Positions 1 through 12,600 of a DNA stretch of 64,000 nucleotides are shown one piece after another. The position numbers were made by a program, and so were the translations under genes. The notes below the pieces were generated by a model. The model worked only from the letters and a program-made list of their open reading frames with translations. It had not been told where the DNA came from and did no database searches. Each line of letters begins with the position of its first letter. Positions within the stretch are counted from its first letter, which is position 1. Origin of the DNA: Bolinopsis microptera (lineage: Eukaryota > Ctenophora > Tentaculata > Lobata > Bolinopsidae); the NCBI RefSeq assembly GCF_026151205.1, contig NC_087084.1, positions 9,174,894-9,238,893 of the forward strand. The letters run 5' to 3'.

Positions 1-640
1 ACAAACTTTAGTTCGGTGCAGAAGCAACTGAAACAGACTTTAGTTCGGTGCAGAAGCAACTGAAACAGACTTTATTTCGGTGCAGAAGCAACTGAAACAG
101 ACTTTAGTTCGGTGCAGAAGCAACTGAAACAGACTTTAGTTCGGTGCAGAAGCAACTGAAACAAACTTTAGTTCGGTGCAGAATCAACTGAAACAGACTT
201 TAGTTCGGTGCAGAATCAACTGAAACAGACTTTAGTTCGGTGCAGAAGCAACTGAAACAAACTTTAGTTCGGTGCAGAAGCAACTGAAACAGACTTTAGT
301 TCGGTGCAGAAGCAACTGAAACAGACTTTAGTTCGGTGCAGAAGCAACTGAAACAGACTTTATTTCGGTGCAGAATCAACTGAAACAAACTTTAGTTCGG
401 TGCAGAAGCAACTGAAACAGACTTTATTTCGGTGCAGAATCAACTGAAACAGGCTTGTATTCGTTGGAGCGGCTACTGAAACAGACTTTAGCTCGGCGCA
501 GAAGCAACTGAAACAGACTTATATTCGATGGAGCGGTTACTGAAACAGACTTTAGTTCGATACAGAAGTGCAACTGAAACATACTTTTTTTAAATTGATA
601 CAGCAGCAATTGAAACAGTCGTTTGTTCGATGGAGCAGCA
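1..640. repeat. 32-bp tandem repeat, about 20 copies
   Basis: The unit contains CTTTAGTTCGGTGCAGAAGC and repeats every 32 bp. Copies are near identical on the left and decay after about 440. There are no spacers, so this is a satellite, not a CRISPR array. It continues beyond the left edge. No exon is visible here. Confidence 0.9.
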
Positions 641-647
641 ATTGAAA

Positions 648-855
648 TATACTTTTATTTTGTGAGAATGGTGAATTGTACTGGAAGTATACTTTTATTT
701 TGTGAGAATGGTAAATTGTACTGGAAATATACTTTTATTTTGTGGGGATGGTAAATTGTACTGGAAATATACTTTTATTTTGTGAGGATGTTAAATTGTA
801 CTGGAAATATACTTTTATTTTCTGAGGATAGTAAATTGTACTGGAAATCAGAGTT
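648..855. repeat. 40-bp tandem repeat, about 5 copies
   Basis: A different unit, containing ACTTTTATTTTGTGAG and GGTAAATTGTACTGG, repeats every 40 bp directly after the 32-bp array. Confidence 0.85.
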
Positions 856-973
856 GTATTGTTTCAAATTAATTTAAACATCAACATGTCACCAACAGAT
901 TCAACATGAGATCTAGTAAATTTAGGTCAGGCAAATTGTACCCCGGTATAAAGGTTAAGTTTGAGAACTAGAT

Positions 974-1427
974 GAGTGTTACTTCGACCTAGCTAGACGG
1001 TACGTAACGCGTAGCATAATCAATAACGTAACGCGTTATAACATGCTAATACCTTCGCACTTTGAGTGCAATGCCCGATAATTGAGTGCAATGCCCGATA
1101 ATCCCCTACGCGCAGCAGGGAAAAAGAAAATCGCGATTATTTTGCCCAAAAATCGCGATACCGCGATTTTTGACAGACTATACATAAGACATTAGTATAC
1201 ATAAAATTTGTCGCAAAGAATGGGAAAAATCGCGATCCCGTACATGCCGCGATTTCCTTTTGTCCCTGACGCGCAGTGGAGGGCGAGCGCAGCACGAAAA
1301 CAGTGGGGAGGTATTATCTGTTATAACGTCAATTATATTGTGGTATAAGCGAAGTATAATGAGTGTTACTTCGACCCAGCTACACGGTACGTAACGCGTC
1401 ACATAATCGATAACGTAACGCGTTATA
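974..1427. mobile_element. Possible small non-autonomous element with hairpin core
   Basis: Two direct copies of a 67-bp sequence (974-1040 and 1361-1427) contain GGTACGTAACGCGT and TAACGTAACGCGTTATA. They flank an imperfect inverted repeat at about 1107-1278 (arms with CGCGCAGCAGGG and CCCTGACGCGCAG, each next to ATCGCG motifs). A 20-bp direct duplication around GAGTGCAATGCCCGATAAT lies at 1062-1101. No coding sequence is seen. The class is not recognised. Confidence 0.45.
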
Positions 1428-1452
1428 TTATGGTATAAAGAAGGTTACTTAC

Positions 1453-3612
1453 TTGTAACCAGGTTCACAGGGGAACAGACTTCCTTCTGATTGGCCAGCC
1501 GGACAGAAATGTCCCTCCGGACACGGATACTTCTCTCCGTCCGTCTGAAATTATGATAATATAATTAGGTGATTAACTAATTATTAGATAATTATTAGAT
1601 TATTATTAGATAATTGTTTTATGAACTCGACTTTATTTTTGGTGTGGATCCGACGAAATGATGAAAAACAATTATGAACCGTGAAATCACTTTACACCAA
1701 TTGCAGCAGTAATCGTTCAAATTTAAGAATTGCTTTAACAATAACAGCTTTACCACAAACTTCATAGAACAAATAAATAGAACAAATAACGACCGATGGT
1801 GCGAAAAAGTGCGGTATTACTATTAGGCTAAGATGAGAAGTACAGGACTAGTCGTACTTTTCAATTTGACGGTGTCATACGTACTTTTACATTTTTAAGT
1901 ACGTGGTCCTAGTCGTAATTTTAAATTGACGTATTTAATACGTATTTTATCCACCGTACGGGTCCAATCTTCTCATCTAAGGTAATAGGTCAATAGTGCG
2001 ACTCCGCACCCACCGCACTTATATACTGCCTCTGATACCGGATACGGCACATACGGCACATACCACGTGAGATGGTTACCATGGTTACCTGTGCTGAGTC
2101 GGGACAGTAGTAGCCCTCAGGGCAGGATTTACAGGAGTTCTCGTCCACCCCTCCCACATCGTCCAGGTATGTTCCTGATTAAGAGAATTGTTCATCGTCA
2201 ACATTCTACTGAATAAAAATAAAAACAGCGAATAGTACAGCACCAAGGCTGAATTCTGGACTACAAAGACAATTATTACTGACAACAAACACACATAACA
2301 TTGACTACAAACACTACAGCCGTGTTGCTGTGTTGGTACCTGACACGCACGGTACAGCTTCAGTAGCACCTCTGGTACAGTAGTGTCCTGCTTTACATCT
2401 CATATCTTGAGGGTCCGGCTCTGTGGCTCCAGACCTAGGATTTGTTGAGGGTTTTAATTAGCATGATTTATAGTGATTTAAAGTAGAGGGGTACGGAAGG
2501 TACGCAGTAAAGTGAGAGAAAAAGCTCTGTAAAGTTGAGTTTAACTTAATTTTTGTTCATTGTATTGATCAGACCTCATTCATTGAAAAATTTTAAATAT
2601 ACACAATTTTTTCTTTTTAAGAACAAAACATGTTCTTGTTGCTTTTTTCTATCTCTAAATCTAATATAAACTTATAAAAATCAAAACATACAAGCAAAGA
2701 TATCCAGGATCGCACTGTTTCTGACAGGACTCCTGACCCCACACATCGTTATAAAACCCGGTCTCACACTCTGTTGGGTACGCGCTCCCTATGCTGCAGT
2801 ACGTTCCCGGCCAGCATTGTCCACCTGTATTGTTTATTGTTAACACATTGTTAACACATTGTTACTAACAAATTGTTAATTGTTTACATATTGTATCAAA
2901 TCTACTCGCGGGTAAAAATTCGCCTGATTGTATTTTCAACTAAAAGACAAAATCGAAGATTATACCCGTAATAAAACCTACATTTTTCGTAACATAGCTC
3001 ATAGTAACAGTAGTAATTTCAAGAGCACCAAGATTTAAATAACACAAGCAATACAAGTTAACACAAGTTAACACAAGTTAACACAAGTTAACACAAGTTA
3101 ACACAAGCTAACACAAGCACTGACCAGTGTGGTTCTCATCATCATTACAGTGCTCGTTGTCCAGATCACACCACTCTGTGATATTACAGAGTGAGGTGGG
3201 TTTAGAGACTTTGGCAGCTCCCCGACAGTAGTATCCTATAGCACACTCGAATCCTGGAGGGGATTATCTAGTGATTATTCACTTTAGTTAAACATATGGG
3301 AGGTGGATTAGATTCGCGAAATTGGTTTGCCTAAGATATGGATGTCCCCACCCGAGGTTGAATTTTCGTGGTTACGCTCTTTTACTTTTAGTTTTAAATC
3401 AGATCATTTTGGAAGGAGAAGAGGAGATGGCTCTGAAGACAAGCTAATTCAGACGGTTTGGAAACCAAACAATTAAAATGAATTACATCCTTTTCAACTT
3501 TCAAAAATAAAAATTATGTGTTTTATTTAGTGATTCTTACCTTCAGTGCTTCCCTTGGTAGCACAGTAGAACCCTGGTTCACACGGTTTACAAGACGCCA
3601 GGTCTTGTCCTC
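1453..3612 (-). CDS. Giant gene exons 1-6 (most 3' exons in the window)
   Basis: Exons are 1453-1544, 2089-2174, 2340-2434, 2692-2824, 3125-3253 and 3541-3612. Examples of coded modules are CPEGHFCPAGQ (exon 1), SCKSCPEGYYCPDSAQ (exon 2), CKAGHYCTRG (exon 3) and CWPGTYCSIG (exon 4). Phases match at every join; for instance exon 4 ends in two bases of a Leu codon that exon 3 completes. Exon 1 ends at GTAAGT and continues into an exon beyond the left edge; nothing exon-like is seen in 1-1452. Exon 5 is less typical: it has an Asp/Asn-rich stretch with extra cysteines. Confidence 0.85.
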
Positions 3613-6600
3613 CTGCGTTAGTAGGTGTATATTAATGTTAAGAAATCAAACAAGTAACGACTAACTCTCGGTTTGAATTATATTCAGCTGCACCATGTGC
3701 CACAATTCCAGCAAAATTCAGTAACAATTCCAGTAGCATCGTAAATAGTACCTGTACATATTGATTAAAATTCAGCCTAAGAATATCCTGCTGAAAGTTT
3801 AGTCCTGGAAGAAAACACTGTACCCTAGATATAGACGTACCTTCCTGGCTGTTGTAAGTACCAACAGGGCACTGTACCCTAGATATAGACGTACCTTCCT
3901 GGCTGTTGTAAGTACCAACAGGGCACTGTATCCTAGATATAGACGTACCTTCCTGGCTGTTGTAAGTACCAACAGGGCACTGTACCCTAGATATAGACGT
4001 ACCTTCCTGGCTGTTGTAAGTACCAACAGGGCACTGTACCCTAGATATAGACGTACCTTCCTGGCTGTTGTAAGTACCAACAGGGCACTGTACCCTAGAT
4101 ATAGACGTACCTTCCTGGCTGTTGTAAGTACCAACAGGGCACTGTACCCTAGATATAGACGTACCTTCCTGGCTGTTGTAAGTACCAACAGGGCACTGTA
4201 CTCTAGATATAGACGTACCTTCCTGGCTGTTGTAAGTACCAACAGGGCACTGTACTCTAGATATAGACGTACCTTCCTGGCTGTTGTAAGTACCAACAGG
4301 GCACTGTACTCTAGATATAGACGTACCTTCCTGGCTGTTGTAAGTACCAATAGGGCACTGTACTCTAGATATAGACGTACCTTCCTGGCTGTTGTAAGTA
4401 CCAACAGGGCACAATACCCTAGATATATACGTACCTTCCTGGCTGTTGTAAGTACCAACAGGGCACTGTACCCTAGATATAGACGTACCTTCCTGGCTGT
4501 TGTAAGTACCAACAGGGCACTGTACCCTAGATATAGACGTACCTTCCTGGCTGTTGTAAGTACCAACAGGGCACTGTACCCTAGATATAGACGTACCTTC
4601 CTGGCTGTTGTAAGTACCAACAGGGCACTGTACCCTAGATATAGACGTACCTTCCTGGCTGTTGTAAGTACCAACAGGGCACTGTACCCTAGATATAGAC
4701 GTACCTTCCTGGCTGTTATAAGTACCAACAGGGCACTGTACCCTAGATATAGACGTACCTTCCTGGCTGTTGTAAGTACCAACAGGGCACTGAATGGGAG
4801 ACGAGGAACCCAGCGGACAGTAGTTTCCTTTACCACACTTGTACTCCGATAGGTCGGATATACCTACCGCGTTACATACGTAACCAGCGTCACATTTCTA
4901 GGATGGTTGGAATGAGGGTAGAGAGTAACAGGGTTATTTGTGGCAATATCTTATATCTATCTCAATAATTAGGCGATCATTTTTAGTTTTAAACATTGGT
5001 CTTGTATTTCAAGCCAGGTTGAGCGTGAATGGAAATTATTAACATTGTTTTAAAATCAGATGATAAAACAATCGCTAATATAAGTAATAAGTAATGGAAA
5101 ACAAGTAATGAAAAAAAAAGAGAGTAACGACTAACCTGACATTCGCTCTGTTTGGTATTAGGATTGTAATGTCCGACATTACAGCTAGCCTCTTCAACAC
5201 TACCCTCCGTACAGAATGTTCCAGGTTGACAGATACCTCCCTCGCCTGAGTTACTGGAACCTAGAAAGGGAGGGGGTTAAAAGGGACACCAAAATGGGGG
5301 TTATGTAACATAAGTTGAACAATTTAAACATTTGTAAGATAATATATGACATTATTATTTTCAATGCGTTGAATGGAAGGGAGCAAGTTTTACACATGAA
5401 GGGGAGCCACGTGATAGGAAAATTACGAAGTACATAAGTTAGTTAGTTAGGGTAAAGCAGCCCTTTCAAAACAGTGCATAAATTATGTTGATGCACTAAA
5501 ACCAGTTCAATACAACTTAACAGTAACTCACCATCAGGTTCACTAGAATTAACACCAGTCTTGCACCAGTAACCAGGTTTACAAGGATCCCCATCAGTAG
5601 TCCTGCCCACTGTCTCACAGTATTTACCTCCCCCACAAGCTTGACACGAGTCTATTGACTCTCCTTTGTCCTGTTGAGTAGAGAGGATTGTACATAGTTG
5701 TTAAATCAGCTAAAGATATCAACAAGTTAATAATAATATCAAGGGCATGCAAGCTGGATGTTCCAAAATACAAATTAGCAACCAGAGCGTGTTATCCGAT
5801 TTTATGAAATGCAGTACTACTATACATTTAACGTATCACTTTAATTGTTGCTGTTGATGTTATTATAGTTAAACCCCGATTTACCGCGGAGTTTGGGAGA
5901 AGGGGAATGCCACGCGGTAAATCGGGGTTTGCGGTAAAATCAGGGTTTTGATTGTTTACATTATGTATTTTAAGCCCTATTTGATGGAAGGAAATGCAGC
6001 CGCGGTAAATCGGGGTTTGCGGTAAATAGGCTTTTTACTGTATCAATATCATGATGTTAATATTGTTAATGTTTTAAAGGCTCACGTTATCAAGGAATGT
6101 CCCAGTAGGACAGGGTGTCTTCACCCCACCACTACAATAATGTCCAGTCTCACAGCTAGTGATATTAGTTCCACCGTGACACTGTTTACCGTCTGGGCAC
6201 GTTTCACATGACATCATTCCCTCTCTGGGGGCGTGGAATCCTGCTCCACACTCCTCGGGAGACCCCCGACCAGCGGGACACTGGGCGGTGAAAATTGTTA
6301 TGGCGGATTCTTTAACATTTGCTTAAAATTGCGATACATGTTCTTGCCCAGTTTATGGACTGAATTTACCGTCTCACACATGACGTCACACGTCCTCACG
6401 TGACGTCACGTGACGTCACACTTCCTCGCTCCATTACCAACCTGAGAGCCAACAGGGCAGATGTTCTGCTCACAGACACTAGACCCATCAGGACAATAGT
6501 AACCAACACAGCACTCATCCGTCCAGGTCCCTTGTCCGGCTGTCTCGCAGTATTTACCTCCTGGACAATCTTTACAGGCATCCTCATCCTCTGACCCTGT

Positions 6601-9600
6601 GGGGAGGCGGTTCAGATATCATAATTAATGAAGATTATTTAGTCGACCACAGTTATTGGAATTTTTGTCCTCAAAACGATCAGATTGACGATAAAATGAA
6701 CTGAGCTTTTTCAAAGTACGAGTTGGAATGTTAAACTTTTGAGGAGCAATAATAACTGATAACACACACATTCCAGTAGTCATTAAATCAGAGACAGATA
6801 AAATAAGTACTAACCAGTGGCAGGGTTGTAAGTCCCAGCCGGACAGTCAGCTTCAGTAACAGCTCCAGCAGTGCAGTAGTGTCCTACAGTACACAGTCCC
6901 TCCGGGGGGTCTGACCGGGTTGAGCCTGGACTGCACACAAATCCTGTGGAGGTAGGAGTGTTGAAGAAACTGCTGGCTCCGAGTTCAGATTTAGCTTAAT
7001 ATTTGGTAATTCAAGTGGGATTATGCTTTTGGTTCGGAGCTAAATTTTGGTTAATACTGTTGTTAGTTAACGGATAAAACGAAAGACTTTAGAACAATAC
7101 AAAACTGGATTTCTCAACGAAATAAAATACCCGATTGATAAACATAAACATAGCTCTATTCACAGAGAAGACATCCACCAAAACACCTACCTGCGTTACA
7201 GGTTCCAGTTACTTGATCCTGTCCTTCTTTATCACAGAAGGAGCCAGCGGTACAGTTGGCACATGATGCTTCTGAGGTTCCACCTGAACACAGAGAGTGC
7301 TATCTTGTTATTTGTGGATGAAATTTGTATCTAGTTAGAGAACGTATCTGTAACGGTTAAAATAATTTGTTCTTACGCTCATATAAACGGGTTCTTAGTG
7401 GAGAAGTTTTAATTCAGCCGTTCGTTAAATTATTTAAATCAACTCTTGATCTAAGTAAAAATTCAGGCAGATTTTGAAAGGATAAACTAACCCTGGAGGG
7501 CCCTAAAAGTGCCAACAGGACAGAGAGTGGGTTGAGTAGCTCCAGCGATACAGTAACCTCCAGCTGGACACTTGTTAGTGGAGGGGTTTGATACGGTCTG
7601 TTTCTCCGGACACAAGTACCTAGGTACATGGGGTTAGAGTTAGAGTTAGAGGTTGGGTTAGAGGTCTGTTTCTCCAGACACAAGTACCTGGGTACATGGG
7701 GTTAGAGTTAGAGTTAGAGCTTTAGAGGTTGGGTTAGAGTTAGTTTAACAAGTACATGGGTATAGGGAGTTAGAATTAGAGTTGCAAATGAGCGCCTGGG
7801 TAGTGGGTACAGGGAGTTTGGATGTAAATAAGAGAAATAAAGAATACAATTTAATAAATAAATCAACGTAAAATTTAATAAAAAATACACAAACCCAGGA
7901 TCACAGTCTCCAGTAACCTCACTCTTTCCAGAAGAAGAGCAGAACTTGCCAGCAGGACACACTGCACACTGCTCCTCTCTGATCAGCTCTATCTCAGCTC
8001 CTATTGTACCAGCAGGACACGGGTTGTTCTGAAATATCACGTGACTAAGTGGACCAGGTGACGAACCGGGAACTTTGAGATGTTTTAGTTTTGGTTTTGG
8101 TTTTGATTTTGGTTTATAGAGCTGCACGCCACATATGTCCAGGTTCATAATAATATTAATATATAATGTAGGACTTCTAGGCAATGAACTTGGTTGTGGG
8201 ACACACTCAACTAGGGAAGTTGAGAGGCCTCACTTTAAGATGTTACAGAGCTATTCATTCGTATTTACACAACATATAACGTGAACTCTTGAGAGCATAA
8301 ACTATAATGCTACACTCCTAAGATATCACGCTTTCTTTAACGGTACTTCAGTCCCCATCGCGTGACATCACAGTCACACTACATAACGTGACGTCACAAC
8401 CCCTCACGTGACGTCACGATACTCACAGTATGATCAGAAGTGTTAACTGGACAGAAGTAGCCTTTAACACAGGACAAAGCGGTTCCATCTCCAGGACAGT
8501 ACATCCCACCCTTACACTCACCGCACTCTGTCTGCCCCTCTAGTTCCGTGTATGTTCCTGAAAGTAAGACAAATTGGGAGATTAATATAATCGCGAGTGA
8601 TAAACTTTGATATTAAAGATTTTTGGCATCGTCAGTTCTACTCGCAGTAAATTTTAGGTATCCCTGTATTTATGATGTACGACTGAAACCCTCACCGCTC
8701 ACGTGACGTCACAAAAAACACATAAATACCAGGACAATCTCGAAGTATTCTGCAACCAACCTTTCTCACAGGGCTCAGCATTAGGGGACCCCTCTTCGCA
8801 GTAATGTCCTTGAGGACAGATGCTGGCATCGTCTGGACTGGAACCCTGGTAATAATCATCTTAATGTGATGTTATTTAAAAAATATAAATCCGGCCAATA
8901 AATAACTGAAAACTCCATACTTTCCTAAAAAGCAAAATCTTAAAATTAACCAAAACGAGAGCCGATAAGCAATCAGTACAATCAGTACGATCAGTACGAT
9001 CAGTACGATCAGTACGATCCCCCATGTTATTTACCTGGGGACAGTAGTACCCCACTTTACAAGGCACTCCTCCTGTCGATGCAGCTTCACACATCCTACC
9101 TGCCTCGCACTCCGAGCATTGTGACAGTTCTGAAGGAGAGCGGTTTGTTATCACACACATTGAGATTACTAGGCTGTATTCTGCGTATTATAGGAGGGAA
9201 AAACTGTAGAAAATAACCAGCTTAATCTAAGCATGGCATTAAGTAAAACTGACCGGTTGCAGTTTGGAGAGTGTTGTATTTGCCAGCAGGGCACGGAATC
9301 TTGCTACCGGATCCAGCGGTACAGTAGTGCCCTGGACTGCACTTCAGTGCTGTAGCGATAGCACTTCCGGCCGGACAGTAATATCCTGAGGGATGTGGTT
9401 AAGACATCAATTAATAGAAGATATGGAATTACTGTAAGTAGTATATGATGCATTTTTCAATAGCCATTTTGGGAAAAAGTGATGTACAGGTGCTTGGAGT
9501 AACCATATTACGTAATGTTACCGGCGGCGACCTTGTAATTAGTGTGATATCATGTTCCATGTGGAAACTATACTGGATGTAACTTGATTATTACGTCATG

Positions 9601-12600
9601 TTCATTGCTCACGGTACATTTGTGATTTTATCGTGTAACGATCTTACCAGATTAGAGTAAGTCAAAGTGAAGTTATAATGTGTCACAAGCACGCGATCCT
9701 TATCCTATAAATCACTCGAGTGACTCATATTAAAATTTGTAACCCTTATAATCGGTGTAATATTACGTTCCATGTGAAAGCTGTATTGGATGTAACATTA
9801 TTGGATCAATGTGACCCAAAAATTTGTTAACATCACAATTTGTATAGATCACCCCGGTGTTATTAGATCATAATGTTTTCAAGTGATCACCTGAACAATT
9901 ATCGTACCCCACATGATCAGGATACCTCTAAAATATCAGACATTATATGTTGCTACGTAGGTCCACGTGAAAATGTTGCCCCTCATTCCACTGGTCCCAC
10001 CCACATCAATTAGAGCAGCCAGGTGTTAGATCATACTGTTTCTAAGAAACTCGACAGCGTTTCTGCCAGCCAACCGAGGTTATATACAAGTTACCGCTAC
10101 AGCCGCATTCATTTCTCATTTGTTCGTTTTATCATTTGTTGACTATTGACACTGATTAGAATATATTCCTGCGTTCCTTTGCTTTTTTTTGTGTATAGAA
10201 ATGTGGAACAAACTTATTTGCTGGTTATTCGGCAAATGGTTAATCATTTTTATGCTTTCTGTCCTGATACACCCTGAAGTTCTTGATGAAGTGGCTGGGC
10301 CGTCTAATATTGACACCGCTATCCCGAGAAAAAGGAGGAAATTGGTGGCATCTTGTAGGAACTGTGGATTTCTGGCTGACCACGAGGTACATTTTACAAT
10401 TTTTTGAAAGAGTATAAGCACGAATCTTACAATAATAAAGAAAACTAAATTTTATTAGCGCCAGGCTTTAATAGATACAATCACATTCAAATACATCTGA
10501 TTACGTTTTTAAAAACTATCAACTTATAACTTTATAAAACTCATAGTTAAATACTGACAAAATATCAGGATGAACTTGAAAGTCACCAGTGTACTGAAGA
10601 ATTGAGAGAATCTCAAGATCCCTCAACTACAGAATCTCAAGAACCCTCCTCTGAAGGAAAAGATCAACAGAACGCTGAGGATGAAACGTTAAAACCTAAG
10701 GTATTTTTATTCAAAACGATTTTATAATACAAATTCTTAAATATTTTCTCTGATAAATGAAACGTGGTGTTCATGAAATATCCCGTTATGTTATGAGATT
10801 TTTGTTTCGTATTACCAGTCGTTCCTTTCAGAACTGACATAAAAAGATTAAATGTAAAGACTGTGGGTCAGTAATGTGGGCTGATAACTTGAAAAGGCAT
10901 GCCAACAAATGTAAAATTCGGTGTCAAGATTGTGGAAAGCGAGTGCCTCAGGGTGAATTTAAGGACCATAAGGAGATTCATGAATGGAACCTTAGAAACA
11001 GTTTCCCGGAGTCATCCGCCTCCTCATCACAAAATGTAGATGACGAAGATTTAGACCAGGGTGAATTTAACGACATCTATGAAGAGTACGATCAATTCAT
11101 TAAGACAGCAAGCAAATTTGGTCGAATAATGGATACATTCAATTTCAAAATGGATCAATTTTCACCAAATGAACTCATTTATCGGTTCAAGGCGATCTTC
11201 AAAGCACAGAGAAATTCGTTTAAAATCAAAATTTCAATTGGAGCTATCCTCTTTAACAAAACCACAGAGGAGTATGCCTTTTACAAAAGCTCCCAAAACA
11301 ACCAGCTGCTTCTTGATCAACCAGTCCTTATTAGAAATTCCAGTGACAAGGCTAGCTTCATTCGGAAATTAGAAAGTTTGGATCTGATTGCAGCGATATC
11401 CAGACCCAACAGTCAATGGACCATTGCTAAAGTCACAAATGCTACATTTTTTGTCTACAAGCTCACAGGAACTCCTATTGGGTCACCAGTTGAACTTCCA
11501 GCACATCTTGCTAACAACAAAGGTTTGATAAGTTTAACTAAAAGGAAGGGAAAGGCTTACAACGACAAGTTGTGTTTCTTCCGAAGTCTTAGTCTTCACA
11601 TGGGGCTACCGCTTGATGGACTGGAAGGGAAAGCAAAAGAGCTGAAAAACTTGTTTTGTGAAAAAGCTTCCATAAAGGAGTTTGAAGGTGTCACCTTGGA
11701 TCAACTAGAGGAAATATCACGCATCTTCAAAGTAGCAATAAACGTTTATGAACAGGATGAAAAGAGGAGCACAGATTTGATATTTAGAACCATAACGGAG
11801 TCTGACAATCCTCTGAACCTTAACCTGTACGGCGAGCACTTTTCTTTTATCAAGAACTTAGCCATTTACTCACAGTCCTATAGGTGTTCAAAGTGTGACA
11901 AGATATGGTCTAGCTCGGGGAACTTCCATAGACATGTTCGAAATTGTGAAGCAGGTGTTAAACACAAATACGGCACCGGTACATTTGAGCTCCGACCCAC
12001 TGTTTTTGAGGCTCTTGAGGAGGAGGGAGTGTTCGTGCCACTGGAACTTCGGCCTTTTCCATTCATGGCCACTTATGACATTGAATGTATGTTGAAGAAG
12101 GAAGTAGATATCAAAGACACAGCCAAAATAAACTATACGTCTAAACATGAGCTTGCGTCTGTTTCAGTGTGTAGTAATGTACCTGGATTTACTTCTCCGA
12201 AGTGTTTCATCTTGCCTTGTGAGGGAGGTCAAAAGCAGCTTGTGAAGAAGTTTGTTGATTACCTCATGAACATCAGTGAGACTTCATCCGCAATTCTACG
12301 TGAAAGGTACTCGAAGTATCTTGATCAGATAAGTTCAGAGAGGACACTTCAAAGATTTGAGGAGCATATTACACAGTTGCCTGTGCTATCGTTTAACGGT
12401 GCCAGTTATGATTTGAGAATATTAAAAGAGTTTATTATCCCTGTTATCATTGATCTAGACTCACTTAAGTTTGTCATAAAGAAAAGTACAAGTTACATGG
12501 CAATAGTAACTGAAGAGCTGCGTTTTCTTGATGTAATGTATTACATTGCACCTTCGTTTAACTATTCTCAGTTCCTTCACGCCTACGGTGCTAACGCTCA

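Noticed and set aside
1-640. CRISPR-like regular 32-bp repeats
   Set aside because: Units are contiguous with no spacers, and the genome is eukaryotic.
3799-4836. Minus-strand frame of 345 residues (LLVLTTARKVRLYLGY repeats)
   Set aside because: It is another frame of the 54-bp array. The frame that continues the cysteine modules of exon 7 is the one reported.
6400-6594. Plus-strand 64-residue frame opposite exon 11
   Set aside because: It is the antisense shadow of a confirmed exon with matching splice phases.
7620-7770. Internal telomere-like repeats (GGGTTAGAG)
   Set aside because: They are short and degenerate, with mixed GTTAGA units; better described as a local simple repeat.
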